Notes under the pieces: generated by a model
The model's database searches: none
Told to the model about the DNA's origin: nothing
The model's input: only the letters and a program-made list of their open reading frames with translations
Source: Saccharina japonica
Taxonomy: Eukaryota; Sar; Phaeophyceae; Laminariales; Laminariaceae
Reading direction: 5' to 3'
DNA length: 64,000 nt
NCBI GenBank assembly: GCA_008828725.1
Contig: MEHQ01003923.1
Coordinates: 62,001 to 126,000 of the forward strand
Shown here: piece by piece, positions 48,101 through 61,600 of the stretch
Numbering within the stretch: position 1 is the first letter of the stretch
How the letters are laid out: every line of letters begins with the position of its first letter
Position numbers and translations under genes: made by a program

Positions 48101-51100
48101 CAGCTCCGGGCGGGATAAGTTCGTGAAGCCGGCGTTCCTCGCCAACGGGATCAGCAAGTTCGTTAAACCCGATCTAATAGACCTAATTGTTTTGTGGAGT
48201 GGTTGTACGTTCCACATGGATCACCATCTGCAACCTTCGCTTGGCGCAGCCCAACAAAGAAAAAATAAGGCGCGCGAAGCGCCCCGATTTTTGCGCTTGT
48301 ATATATATATATATATATCCACACAGCTCGCAAAGTTGAGTTTCGACGAAATCCTCGATCTCACAGGTGCTGTTTTTCTACTTCATCAATGTATATACAC
48401 GGTGAGTGAGGTCATGGTGAGGGCGGCAGCCTTCGTCTGTCGCCTGTCGTCTGTCGCAGAAATGCGGAGGAATGCGGCGCAATGTCACCTCGATTTTGGT
48501 GGCGAGTCAGTGGGATGCGGCGCAACTTTTCCATGATTTGGCGACTAGTCAGAGAGATGCGGTGCAATCAGAGGGATGCGGCGCAATTTCACCGCGATTT
48601 GGCGACTATTCAGAGGGATGCGGTGTAATTTTTCCGTGATTTCGCGACTGTGTTAGAGGGATGTGGCGCAATTTCACAGTGATTTGGTGACTATTAATAA
48701 TAGCCTATTGGTATACGTGTAAGGCTGCACAGCGTTGCCACATGTTTGTTTTTTTGCTACGGCCAAACAAACTGTCATCAAATTTGTGTCGTTATGGTAA
48801 CATTCGCAGTACCTGTGATATCGCGACTGTCACGCGAGGGCATAGTAGGTACACAAACTACGGCCTGTCTCAAGCGAGCTGAAATTTGCAATCATAGCGA
48901 CAAAAATACCAAATGCTGTCGTCCGCCCGCCCTACTGATGCGCGTTCCTCTTCTCTATGTGCTACCCTGTTGTCGGTTTCGCAACGGTTACATGAACGGC
49001 TACGACCCACGGTTACGCCAACGGCTTCGCAACGGTTACATCAACGGTTACACCAACGATTATGTATACGGTCACGTGAACGACTACTTCAACGGCTTAA
49101 TCGATGGTTACGTCAACGTGTACATCAATGGTGCACGCCAACGCGGACACCAACGGCTACGGTGAACGGTAACGTCAACGGTGATGGAAACTGTACGGCC
49201 AACGGTTATATATACATCAACGGTAACGCCAATGTTCGGCACGTGAAGCAGGGATAGCATTCGAGATGGGGCAAGGGAGAGGGACGCTCGACGGCGGAAC
49301 GGAGACAGGTGATGGCGGATATCATAACTTTAATTATTTTATCTTCCATCCCATTTTTCTCTTAGCCCTTTGTCTCCGCTCTTCTTTCTCCTTCTCTTTG
49401 CCTAGTCGTAACTCAGATCCGGAGTCACGTAACCTCTCCCCCCCCCCCCATATCTGCCTGGCTGGTGAAAACTCAAAGTGCTCCGTCCCGATATTTGTAG
49501 GAATGCGAGGGTCTATGGTCATACGACTACGGCTGAGCACGCCATGAGTACACTCCCACTATGGTGTGCGCCTTGCACTTTTATCGCGAGAAGGGTTCCG
49601 CACATCTTCGGTCGTCGGCTCTCGCCAAATTGTGTCCGTATTGTTTTTGTTGTTGTTGGTGGTGGTGGTGGTGGTGGTGGTGGTGGTGCTATTGTTGTTG
49701 TTTTGTTGTTTTTGTCGCTGTCCTTGTTGTTGGCCTTCAGAGTAACGCCACTGGTGCTGCCTTTGGGTTTTGACACCACCAGACACCCTGATCCCATTTG
49801 GTACCATGTAGGCCATACATACCTACAGCTCCCGCTATACATGCAGCAGTTACTAGTGGGCTAAACTTTTTGGTAGGCTGATGGAGCTTCTCGACTGAGC
49901 AACTACCCAATAAGGCATGCCTTATCCCCATGAGGCATGTGCCCTAGAAGGCGTGCCTTATCCCAATAAGGCGTATGCCCTAGAAGGCATGCCTTATCGT
50001 TCGTTGTTACAAAACCTAGGCCATGGGATTGATTGCTCATCGGACTAAGCGTACACTTTTTTTTTAATGCATGCCTTATGCCTATAAGGCATACGCCCTA
50101 AAAGGCATGCCTTATCGTTCGTTGCCACAATGTAGTTCTATACAAAACCTGGGCCACGGGATTGATTGCTCGTCGGACTAAGCGTACACTTTTTCTTAAA
50201 AGCATGCCTTATCCCAGTAAGGCGTATGCCCTAGAAGGCATACCTTATCGTTCGTTGTCACAATACAGTTATTTTCAAAACCTAGGCCGTGGGATTGATT
50301 GCTTATCGGGCTAAGCATACAACATTTTGTTAAAAGCGATTTTGTGGGTGGGCTACGCGTACACTTTTTGTCTTGAAAGTGATTTTGTTGGTGACTTACT
50401 ATTAGTACAGAGCCTTTGTCACGGCGCACCGCCCCTATCCAGTGTGCCGTATGATCGCTGCTCACCATATGGCTCGCCCCTGCTTCCTCCCTCTGTGTTT
50501 ATCGGGGTTTTCCAGTGTTGGCGTGAAGGCAAACGGAAGCACGGGGACGGGTGCCGGGGATGGAGCGGGGGGGGGGGGGGGGGCGATGACGACGACGCGA
50601 GCAGCCCAGGAAAAGACAACCAGCTGTACGGTGTGCTCGAAGCCCTGCTGGATCTCAGGTCCGCCGCTCGTAGACATGGGAGCGTGGCACCGTCCATCTG
50701 CTCTCCACTTGGCCACAGATGTTTTGATATTTTCGATGTGTCAACATAGCGAAAATATTGACAACACATCGAAAATATTGACAAGTTTCAATGTTACGAT
50801 TTTCCGATGTTTACAATTCCAATGTTACGAGTTTCCGATGTTTAAAATTTGCAATCTTCATAAATTCCGATGTTCCGATGTTTCAGCATTCCAATAAGTT
50901 TCTATTATTTGACCGTCAGCGCCTGGACAGTGGCGAGCGAGTTTTTTTGTATGTATGCAGTATTGCGATGTTTATAGATGTTGTGTCGATGTTTCCATGT
51001 TACGATGTCCCGATGCTCCGATGTTTCAATATTCTGATAATTACATGGTTGGATGCTTCAAAATTCCGATAATAGTATTGTTCGATGTTTCAATTATCCG

Positions 51101-54100
51101 ATACCTTTATGGTTCGACGGTTCAAGAGTCCTACACGTTTTGATGTTTTTCTACCATGCAGGGCCTGGACAGTGGCAAGCGACCTGCTGGGGAGGCTGGC
51201 CAAGAGCGGCGTCGATCCCCTGAGGAACGCTAGCGTGCGGGAGGCGCTGAAGAGGCTCGTCAAGGACGCCCTCGAGGGACTGTCGAGTCGCTACCCTAAG
51301 CCAATCACGGCAAGTCTCTTTCCTTTCCCATTTCGTAATCACGCCGCGTTTTTTTGTTTTGTGTTGCGGTTCGTTTCGTAATCACGCCGCGTTTTTTTTT
51401 GTTGTTGTGTGGCGGTTCGTTTCTCGTTCGTGACGCGACGCTAGTTGGTGGTGGTCGTCGTGGTTCCAGCACCTGGCTTATGGTCCAGCACTTTTGTGTG
51501 GGATTATGTATGGATATGGGTATCCGGGAATGGTTTACAGCGCCTCTTTTTTTTTTGCACCATTTGTGCATTGGATTAAGCATGAAAACGGGCATTCGGG
51601 AATCGTTTACAGCGCCTTGCTTATTTTACTCGTACAACACTTGGTTATACGGGATAAATTACAGTATGGAAATGGGTGTTCGGGAAATGACCAGCGTGTG
51701 GTTCCAGCATTACGTATGAGGAGGGTGTAAGTTCCCAAAACACCGAAAACCTTACCCCTACCCATCAATTTATTCGACGCTGTCATCCATCTGCAAGAAA
51801 GTCCGCCTCACAAGCGGTTCCTTGTAGAGGATGCAGCTCACCCTTCGTGCGACTCGTCCCAATACTTCATGGTGCAAGCAACGTTTGCCTGGTCGGTAAA
51901 AACCCGAAGTGCTCCGTCCCGGCATTGTAGGGATGCGAAGGTCTATGGTCATGCGACTACGGCCATGCATGACATGCGGCTATTGAGAAGAGCCCCCTCC
52001 CGACACTCCTCCGGCTCCCATCACTCCCCCCTCCCCTCCCCCCTGCCAAAACCGCCTCCGCCGCCGCTACTCCGGCGCTCCCCCCGCCCTCACACAAATC
52101 CACAACCATCGTTCATTATCGTCACGATCATTGATTGGCTAGTTTATTTATGCTGGCGGCTTCAGCTTTGTTCACCCGGAAGTAAATATGAATGTTCGTT
52201 CGTTTTGTCGTGACGGTTTTTCATTAGCTTTGCCCACCCGGAAGTAAGTACGAATCGTTCGTTTTCATCGCGCTCATTACACCTGATTTCTGCGTGATTG
52301 TGTCATGACGTTTTTTCCAGCTTTGCCCACCCGTTATTTCTTCGTGTTTTGGCTATGTGTCCACCCGAAAGTAATATTGCGGGGGACCATAGTATATAGG
52401 ACATACGGTACACACTAAAACCTATATATATCCCTATTTCTACTGTTAGTAATTATATTCGGTCTTTTTTACTATGGTCCCCCGTCATTGTCGTTTTTTT
52501 GCGTGTTTTGGCATGCCGGTTTTTCAGCTTTGCCCACACGGAAGTAATCGTAGTCTTTTTTTTTCATTTTGCGTGTTTTCCCATGCCTTTTTTTCAGCTT
52601 TGCCCACCCGGTAGTAATAATCGTTCCTTTTCCTCTCCTCTTTCGCTTTGTTTCTTTTTTGTGTGTTTGTACTGGCGATTTCAGCTGTGCCCACCCGGAA
52701 GTAGGAAGGGACCCGCCACCACTGCTTCGGGTGCAAGGACTGCCCTGATGCCACCGCCTGCTGCGATGGCCAGTGATGCGGAGGAGGCGGAAGCGGGGGA
52801 AGTGACGCCGCAGGTTAGGGTTTTTTTTTGTTTGTACTGCATTTTTTTTTCGGGAAGGGGGGGTTGAACTTTGAGTTTTGGATTTTGGGTTTTGGGGGCT
52901 TGTTTTATTGCAGGGTGTTACGGGGGTTTGGGTCTTTTAATTTTGAGTTTTGAAGTTTGGCTGTCTGGTTTTTGCGGGTTTTCTTTGTTTTTGCGGGGGG
53001 GGGGGGGTTGAGTTTTTTTTTTTTCGGTTATTGACTTTGGGGTTTTGTTTTCTCGGCGCGTTACGGCTACTACGTACGCTGCAGGGAAGCCATCGACAAC
53101 GCTGTTGTAGTGCTGCACGGTAGTATCTTCCTTGTCAAATGTAAAAATGATGGGATAAAAAACACCAATGCCCCCCCCCCCCCCCTCACCCCCTCCCACC
53201 GTCCAGACCCTCTCCAAGACGGCCTCCAACCGTAGCAACTCCAGTGCTGGCAATGCCAGCCAAGCTTCGCCTGTGGTGGCGGTGCGGGTCATACCCACGC
53301 CGGACCTGAAACTCTTGCAGCGCCTCCCGGGGTACGGCTCGGGCTTTGCGACGACGGATAAGCTTTCCGAGGCTGTGGCTGTGCTGGCCCCGCTGCTCAA
53401 AGCCTTCGGTCCCCACCTCGGCAGGGACCCCATCATGTTTGCTCAGGTGGGATGACTGGCTGGCTGGCTGACTTTTGCCGTTGCTGTTGTGTTTGGCAGT
53501 AGAGCTCGCCACACCCTGCGCCTTCCACAAATATATGGACCGATTATAAGTGAACATGAAATAACGAAATACCTGGACCAGCAACCGCTGGGCAGCTACA
53601 AAAGCAGCAGCCCTGTCTGTTCGCGTGTTCTACCAGTATGCCTGCACTGTTTCTTGCTGTACCCACTTGGTGGGTATTCCAACTTGCGCGATTAGGCTCA
53701 ACGAAACGGTGCCGAGAAGGGCGTTATATTAGCCAAAAATCATATGACCCAAACGCCTAATATCTCTACGTATATAGCACAACAACCAACAGATTCTTCT
53801 CGGAACGGTTCCCGATCTCTAATAATATTCTCCATTATATAAGTTGATACGTATGCAATCGAAATGGTCCTTGTGGTCCGGTGTTTCGGTGTTTGGGAGT
53901 GGTTTTCGAGAAGATGGTTGACAAGTTGTGCACGAAACAAAATAAACGGAGTAAAACTTTATACCAGCTGTTGATTGGGTCTGGTTGTCTTTGCCGTTAC
54001 GGTTGGGGCTATGGGGTTAGTTGTGTTCGTCTCGAATGAGTGGTAAGCTGCCCTCTTGCTTCTGGTGGAAGTTCGGCGCTTTTTTGGAACCAAGATTATA

Positions 54101-57100
54101 CCACGTACGTACCACGTACGGGGTATGAGACTCGTCCCACGGTAGGCTCCAAATTTTGTGACCGGCTGAGATTCTAAAGTGAGTTAACTACCGGTTATAA
54201 TGATAATTTTGGATCTACCAATGTAGATCGGGTTGCGCGAACATCCTTCATTACGATATTGAGCTCCCCATGTAAGGAGCTCAGAGAATAAGCCGCCATG
54301 GCATTGCTCATGATGTCTGTTGTTCAGGGATTCACATTTGTTTTTCTTCCTAAAGTACCACGCTGTCCGCAAATGTGCGGAATGTTTTTTGGGTACGAAT
54401 TATCACGCCTCGACTCCCACTTGATGATCTAGATCGTTCAGGAAAGATAAGAGTCCTGGTCTGTATGATCTGTATGAGCTGTATGATATGTATGATCTGT
54501 ATGATCTGTATGATCTAGCTCATGTTGCCAGGTGGGAGCCGTGTAATCTGCATGATCTAGGACATGCTTCCTGGGTTGGATCTGTACCATACGAACTTGC
54601 ACAACATATCATAACGGCAGGTTAGGGTCTAGATCTATCTGTAGATGATCTAGCTGATCTGTACAAGATATGATAACGGCAGGTTAGGATTTAGATGATC
54701 TGTAGATGATCTAAATGTCCGATGTGTGCACGTGTTGCAAACATATACCACTGCTGTGTCTGGAAAATGAAGGACCCTTTTGGTATTCGTATTAAGGCCA
54801 GAACGATCCTTACATTTCCGGACAGAATGGTATGGCCTGAGATGGTCCTCCTCGTGTCCCCTATTAGCGATATTTTGATCATGCTGCGACGAATGACCCG
54901 ACTCGCAAGGTACACTGTTGCTAACCTCGCAATCCCTTCCCCTTCGTCGCTTTTGCGTTCGTTTCTTGTTTCGTGTATTGTTGCGTGGTGTACTGTGGTG
55001 GCCTCGGTACGGTATATGGCACGGTGCTGCGGTTCGATATATGGTACGGTACGTTGTACGGTACGATATGGTACGGTGTATGGTACGGCACGGTACGGTA
55101 CGGTACGGTACGGCACGGTACGGTACGGTACGGTACGGCACGGTACGGTACGGTACGGTACGGCACGGTACGGTACGGTATGGAATAGGTTTGCCGCGTT
55201 CTTGCCGCGGTGAATTCGCGAAACCCCATTCCCTCGGCTGGAAAGTCTAAGAACGGCAGCAGTCGCGGCAACAGCAACAGCGCAGCCGCTAAGGACAAAT
55301 CCAACGGCAATGCCGCCGTGTCCGTTGACGACAAAGATCCTTTGAAAGCGTTTCACTCGCTTTTCGGGCTCTCTCCGACGGAGGCGAAGGAGTTGTACCG
55401 CCGAGGGGAAGCGGAGGCGGGTGCTGGGGGGGAGGGGGGGGCTAAGGCTGTGAGTAAGGAGTTGGACAGGAGGAAGGCGGCGTACATCAGGGTGGTTTTG
55501 ACGGTGGCCCCTTCTTTGGGGATGACACACGCCAACCCTGGGATGCAGGGAGAGGTGAGCTTGTTTATTCGCTTGGATTTTTTTCTTGGATCGGTTTAGG
55601 TGGACGTGGTCGGTTTTGGTTGCCTTGCCTCGTCTTGCCTTGGCCTTGCTTTTGCCTTGCTTTCACGTGGCTTTGTTATTCGGTGGTCTGCTTTTTTCTC
55701 GCTCTTGTAGTTTGCTCCTTTGTTTCATATTTCTCGTTGGATTGTAAGATGTAACAGACCGCCGAAAAAGAGGGGAGAAGTAGTGAGCGCAGATTCTGGA
55801 TTGCTCTGAATCTTTGCTTTCGACTTTTGATCTTGATTTTGACTCTTGACTTTTGGTTTTGATTCTGTTTTTTTTCTGCGCGGTCAAGCGAACCATAAAT
55901 CATGCCGGCAAAAACAAATGTTTCTGGCGTGCCGCGTACTGCTCCTCGGGGGGTTGTATTTTCGGCTTCTCCGTCTTTTGTAGTTAGGGGCTTCTTTTTT
56001 GTAGGTGTCGTGATGTTCACCTCCTGGCTTATTTTTTTCGAACCAAATATTAGCCCCCCTCTCCTCCCCCCCCCCCCCTCCTGGCAAGGTGTGGCACATG
56101 TTGGCAGAGCTGCCGTACGAGGACCGTTTCATGCTCTACGGGGCGTGGAGGGGCCACGGCATGGAGAAGCATGCTTTGGGGGTCAAGCACGCACAGTACG
56201 CTGTCGCCGAGGTCAGTCAAGCCAAGTCTACGGCTGTTGTACAGTAGCGGCTTATTTGTTGTACAGTAGCCGCCTCTACTGTTGTACAGTAGCCGTCTTT
56301 TGGTGTCTTTTGGTGTACAGTACGTAGCCGTGGGATTTGTGTTGTAGAGGAAGAAATGTTACATGCACCTGGCATCACGTCTAACGTGTAGCTTCGACAG
56401 CGTTTGTTTTCATTTTGCAAAAAAAGAATAGAAACGATGGTGTGATATTGATTTCGATGTTCCAATATTTGACAAAGTGGGATACATGTATTTAACCTTT
56501 GGGTGGAGAAGCACGCCTTAAGGGCCAAGCATGCGCAATACGCGGTCGCCGAGGTCAGGCAAGCCAACATTACTGTTGTACTGTAGCCGCTCTACTGATT
56601 TACAGTAGCCCCTCTACTGTTGTACCTGGTACAGCAGAGAGGCTACTGCTGTAAAACAGTAGCCAGGGATGTTTTATTGTATACTGATACCTGCTAAGTA
56701 ACATGGCATGCTCCTGGGATCACGTCTCTGTTAGTCTACATGACCTCAATCAATGTTTTCGTTTCCCGTGTTGATGCGATTGTCTGATAATTCGATGCGT
56801 CTTAATTCTGAAAAGTAAAGAGTCATGTGGCAAAGTGCGATACATGTATTATACCTATGCATGGAGAAGCACGCCTGAGAGGTGAGTTCACCCGCAGTCA
56901 AACCAAGGGCAAGTATGCTGCTGTAGCCGAAAGGTTCTTGCCGAAAAATTGTGACGAAAAGTATGACCCGACAATTTGTGTTTTTTTTACCGATTTTTTT
57001 CAACGAAAGTTATGACCGACAAAGTATGACGGAAAATTACGACCCAAAAGAAAACGACGAAAAAATTACGTAGCGTCCTGTCCTGGCGCGAGTATCCAAA

Positions 57101-58532
57101 AGCATCATGCATCATGTAATATACCCTTTGGAGCCTGGTCGTATGTTATGGCTATGACAACATACCGCATGGTGCATGACGAAATCAGTGACGATACAGC
57201 AGTGGGTACCCCGCAAAAAAAGGTCAGGAATGAAACAAGGCACTTGAACCTGCCTTAATGCTATTTTTGCCTTAAATGTCCCGATTTAAGGCCACACATG
57301 CCCTAACTCGGGAAAAAAGGCCGAAACCGGCCTTAACCCAGGCAGAACTGAAAAAAAAATGTCCCACACTAATTCCAAGTAGTTTGTCCCCAAATTCGTG
57401 GGACCAGTTCTTCAGGGGTTAAAAGCGGGAGAACTCGCTCGGGGAAAAAGGCCGAAACCGGCCTTATACCGGGAGAAATCGCTCAAACACCATATTGAGT
57501 TTAAAATCAGGACAATCCGATAGGCCTGCCTTATCTCTATTTTTGCCATATCAATGACTTGCCTTATTGCCCTTATCTCTATTTTTGCCGTATCACTGAC
57601 TTGCCTTATTGTGGGGCAACCGATACCCACCGTGTGTTCTCCGCGGGACAGATATCTGCGGGAGCGGAAATTTCTCGTCTGATCAAGATGCTGACGTCGG
57701 ACAACGTGAAGGACATGGCCCGAAAACTCGGAAAGTCTTCGCACGCCCACCCTCTGCTCTTCGCGGAAAAGGTTCTCAACCAGCTGGAAAGGTGAGGCGC
57801 GTTCGCCGTCTTTTGGGTGTACCTTGGTTTTCGATAGGGTGTGCGAGGCGTGTCGAAACGATTGGGGCAGTTTGTAGGGAAACGGGCAGTGCGTTATCTA
57901 TCGTATACCATGCAGGTGATGCGCGTTCGTCGTTTATGTATACCTTGGTTTTCGATATGGTATGCGAGGCGTGTCAAAACGATGGTGGTAGTTTTGTAGG
58001 GAAAAGGCGTTGCGTTATCGTATTACCATGCCAGGTATAAGAAGTATCACACCAAGCTTGCAAATGTGGGTTTTAAGGAAAACTTATATTTCACGGCCTT
58101 GGAGTTTGTTTTTTCTTAGTATAAATACATACCAGTACTAAGTTTGTTTTTTCATATGTATTGTCGTGGAGGCCCCTCCAGTAGTGTCGTTTTCATGTGC
58201 TGGTGTATTTTATTTCATTTTTTTGTATTTTTGTGTTTTGTTTTGTTGGTTTGGTGTTTCAGGTTGCTTTCGTGTTTTTTTGTGGTTTTTCCGATACAAA
58301 TGTGTTTGCGTTGATGTTTTGCGTTTGCATTGTTTTTGTTTTGTGTTTGTGTGGTTTTTATTAGTAGTTTGTATTTGTTTTCTGTTGTGTAGATTGTTTG
58401 TGCTTTTCATTTATGGGTGTCCTTCCGTCTGACGTATCTCCATATTTTCGTTTTTGGTCTTGGTGACTGCTAGCTATGGACGACGACTTCATCGGTTTTC
58501 TGTTTCTGACGTCCTTCTCCAATGTCTGTTGG

Positions 58533-58618
<86 letters not shown>

Positions 58619-58626
58619 TGTCTGCC

Positions 58627-58659
<33 letters not shown>

Positions 58660-61600
58660 GCCTGCCTGTCTGTCTGTCTTGGGGTCATTTTTTCGCTTGC
58701 AGCTACGACAACTTCATCTCGATGGTGGCCGACAGCATGAGGTATCTCGGGATAACTCTCGCGCTCGACTGCGTGGCATACACAATGGTGCAGCACCTCT
58801 GCCAAACCAACCGGAGCTTCGTCAGCGATAGTGGCCTAACCTTGGAGAGGTACGTAATTATTGTTGTCGGAATGTATTCATATCGTTTTTGGCATCGATG
58901 TCGACATGGGTATCGATACAGTTATCGGCATCGATTATAAGCATAGAAATCGACATCGGTATCGATTGTAAGCATAGGTAGGCAGCTGTTGATGTCATCG
59001 GTGTCGTTGTGATGTCGGTGTCGGTCGAGCTCGGCATCAGTATGGACATCGGTATCGGTATTGGTGGTGGTATCGATCACGATTTAGTATCGATATTCGA
59101 ATCGTTGTTTGGCGTGGGTCTTGTCTTGCCTTGGGTTGCCTCGCCTTGCCTTGCCTTGCCTTGCCTCGCCTTGCCTTGTTTTTGCCTTGCCTTGCCTTGC
59201 CTTGCCTTGCCTTGCCTTGCCTTGCCTTGCCTTGCCTTGCCTTGCCTTGCCTTGCCTTGCCTTGCCTTGCCCTGCCCTGCCTTGCCTTGCCTTGCATTGC
59301 ATTGCATTGCGTTGCATTGCCCTGCCCTGCCCTGCCCTGCCTTGTACTCACTTACTTACCGTGTAACGAATTATTTTGGACCAGGTGGGTAAGCAACTTG
59401 GCAACGTTCGCTGGCCTGCTGCACCGCAAGCACGGCGAGACAGACTGCAAACCTCTCTTCTCGTGGATCGTGAGAGCGCTGGCAGAGGGGGGCGAGCCCG
59501 CGATGGCGGCCGGAAAGGTAATCAAGACAATGTACACTGTAAATCAAGACAATAAGGTTAACACACCCCTGAGACGAACTTCTTGGACGAAAGTTCTCCA
59601 TATCAAGGGGGTTTACACACAACGATATAGATTACTTTGGGAAATATCTCGCCGATATGTTTCCATAGACGTACATATTTCGTGGCGTTCATACTCTCCC
59701 CCATTTCCGAGGAAATTAGCTTAAAAATAGCACATGAGTCTAAGGGAGTGTGTCACCTAACTCTAACCCGACCCCGACCCGACGCGCGGCATGTTGAAGA
59801 CCTCCTGGCCCGACCCGCCCGACCCGGCCCAACCCGGCCCGACCCGTCACATGTTGGAGACCCCCTGACTCGATCCGCGAGTCGGGTCGTGACCCCGTGA
59901 ACAGCCGTGCAAATTTGCTGCCACGCGAGTCCCTAGCGACAAGCTATACTAACCTACTGACCTGGACCCCGCCCTCTATAATACAGGTACTTCGCGAGGT
60001 TTTGCACCAGGCTGGAGGCGTGCAGGTTCTGGACGGGTGGAGCATCACGCAGGCCCAAGTGGACGGCAAGGGCGGCGGGGAGGTTTTGAGGCAGGAGAAT
60101 GCTAGCTTCGGGTCTACCGTGAAGCCTGTCCGAAAAGCTAAAAACTTTCTCCAGGTGATTTATTTAGTGTTGTTATTATAATTATTTTGGTTCTGAGAAG
60201 CGTCCCCACGGCGACTACATTGAGGAATGTCTCCGGCAGGACGGTTTTTTGTTTTATTCGGTATTTATTTGTTGTTGGAGAAGCGTTCCGCAAGGCTTGT
60301 GAGAATTTTCTTGAGGTGGTTTATGTGTCTCATGTTGTTGCGAAAGAAGCGTCCCAAGGGCTGTATGAAACTTCTTCGGATGGTTTTTTCTTATTGTTGT
60401 AATTATTGTTTTTTAGTAGGAAACATGCCTTCGACAGTCTGTTTTCTCGCTCTACCAGTAAACCGGTCCCCTAAGGGATAAACAACAACTCGGTACTTTT
60501 ATACTGTGTAGTGGTATACTCCCGAGCTGTTTGTTGTCGTCAGCAGTGACATTGTCCCGTGACAAGTAATCACTGCGGACAGGGATGCAAGGCCCGTGCC
60601 TTGCACTCCACACTCTCTCTGCCCCCCATCATCGTTGATGGTCGTTTCGTGGGATCGTCCGTACCGGTCGAGTCTGCGTACGGCGTACCAGGTATAAGTA
60701 ATTTAATTTTTCGTTTTTGTTTTTTCGAGAAGTCGTGTTCAAGTTGACAATTTTGTGTATACCGGGTATCTGATAGCAAGGGTGCCAGGTACTACATGAT
60801 ACGCTGGTGCTATACATGCTTGTTTTTTTTTGTTCACTGACTGCGATATTTGCGATTCGACTTTCTGTTCAGATTGCTTTAGGCAGTGATTGTTTTTCTT
60901 CTTGTCTTCCACTCCCTATTCTTTGGAGTCTGTCTCGTCACCACCGACTAGAATATGGCCAACACCAACCAACACCAACCAGTAACAACAATAGCAGCAA
61001 CAGCAGTGACATTTATTGACGACCGATCGTCCCGGTGGTCTAGTGGTTAACCTCGAAACTACAAGCGTATGAGGGCTGGGGTTCGAATTCCGGCGGGTTT
61101 CCAAAATAACATTTTGGCGTAACAACGACGTACGTATATACCTGGTATCGTTTTAGCTCCTCGGGTGCGTAGATCGCGCACGAAAGGCCTGGCCACGAAC
61201 ATGAATGTTGACTGCCCTTTCCGACTTCGTTAATGGTGGGTGTCATTCATGGCAGAAAAGAGGGTGGCGTTATCAGTGTAGTGCTGATCACCCGTGACGT
61301 CAACCTGCACAAACGTATTGCAGATTGATGTGCCCTTTTCTCATCCCGGAAGCGCGAGAGTTTCACTTGGCAAAATTCGATGAAAATCGACGTGCAATGG
61401 AAATGCAAAAAAGGAAGGCATGTTTGTACCGGGAGGGGGGGGGGGAAGGGAAGACACCTACCTGTGACCACGGCTTGTCCTCCAGACAGGTGAAGAGTAA
61501 AAGTGAAGGTTGAAAACAATAAAAACGATACCAGGTATATATGTACGAGTATGTACCGCAAAAATAACTTTCGACGAAATCCTCGATTTTCAAAGCTGCT

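Noticed and set aside
59037..59351. Lys/Gln/Arg-rich and Leu/Pro/Cys-rich open frames in pentanucleotide arrays (also 58454-58831, 62801-63353, 54650-55530, 23047-23297)
   Set aside because: Simple repeats whose unit length keeps all frames open; they lie inside introns of THOC2 or HIBADH and have no independent start or splice support.
61029..61095. Functional tRNA gene
   Set aside because: A and B boxes are recognisable, but the T-arm has an extra base and no acceptable anticodon stem can be drawn.
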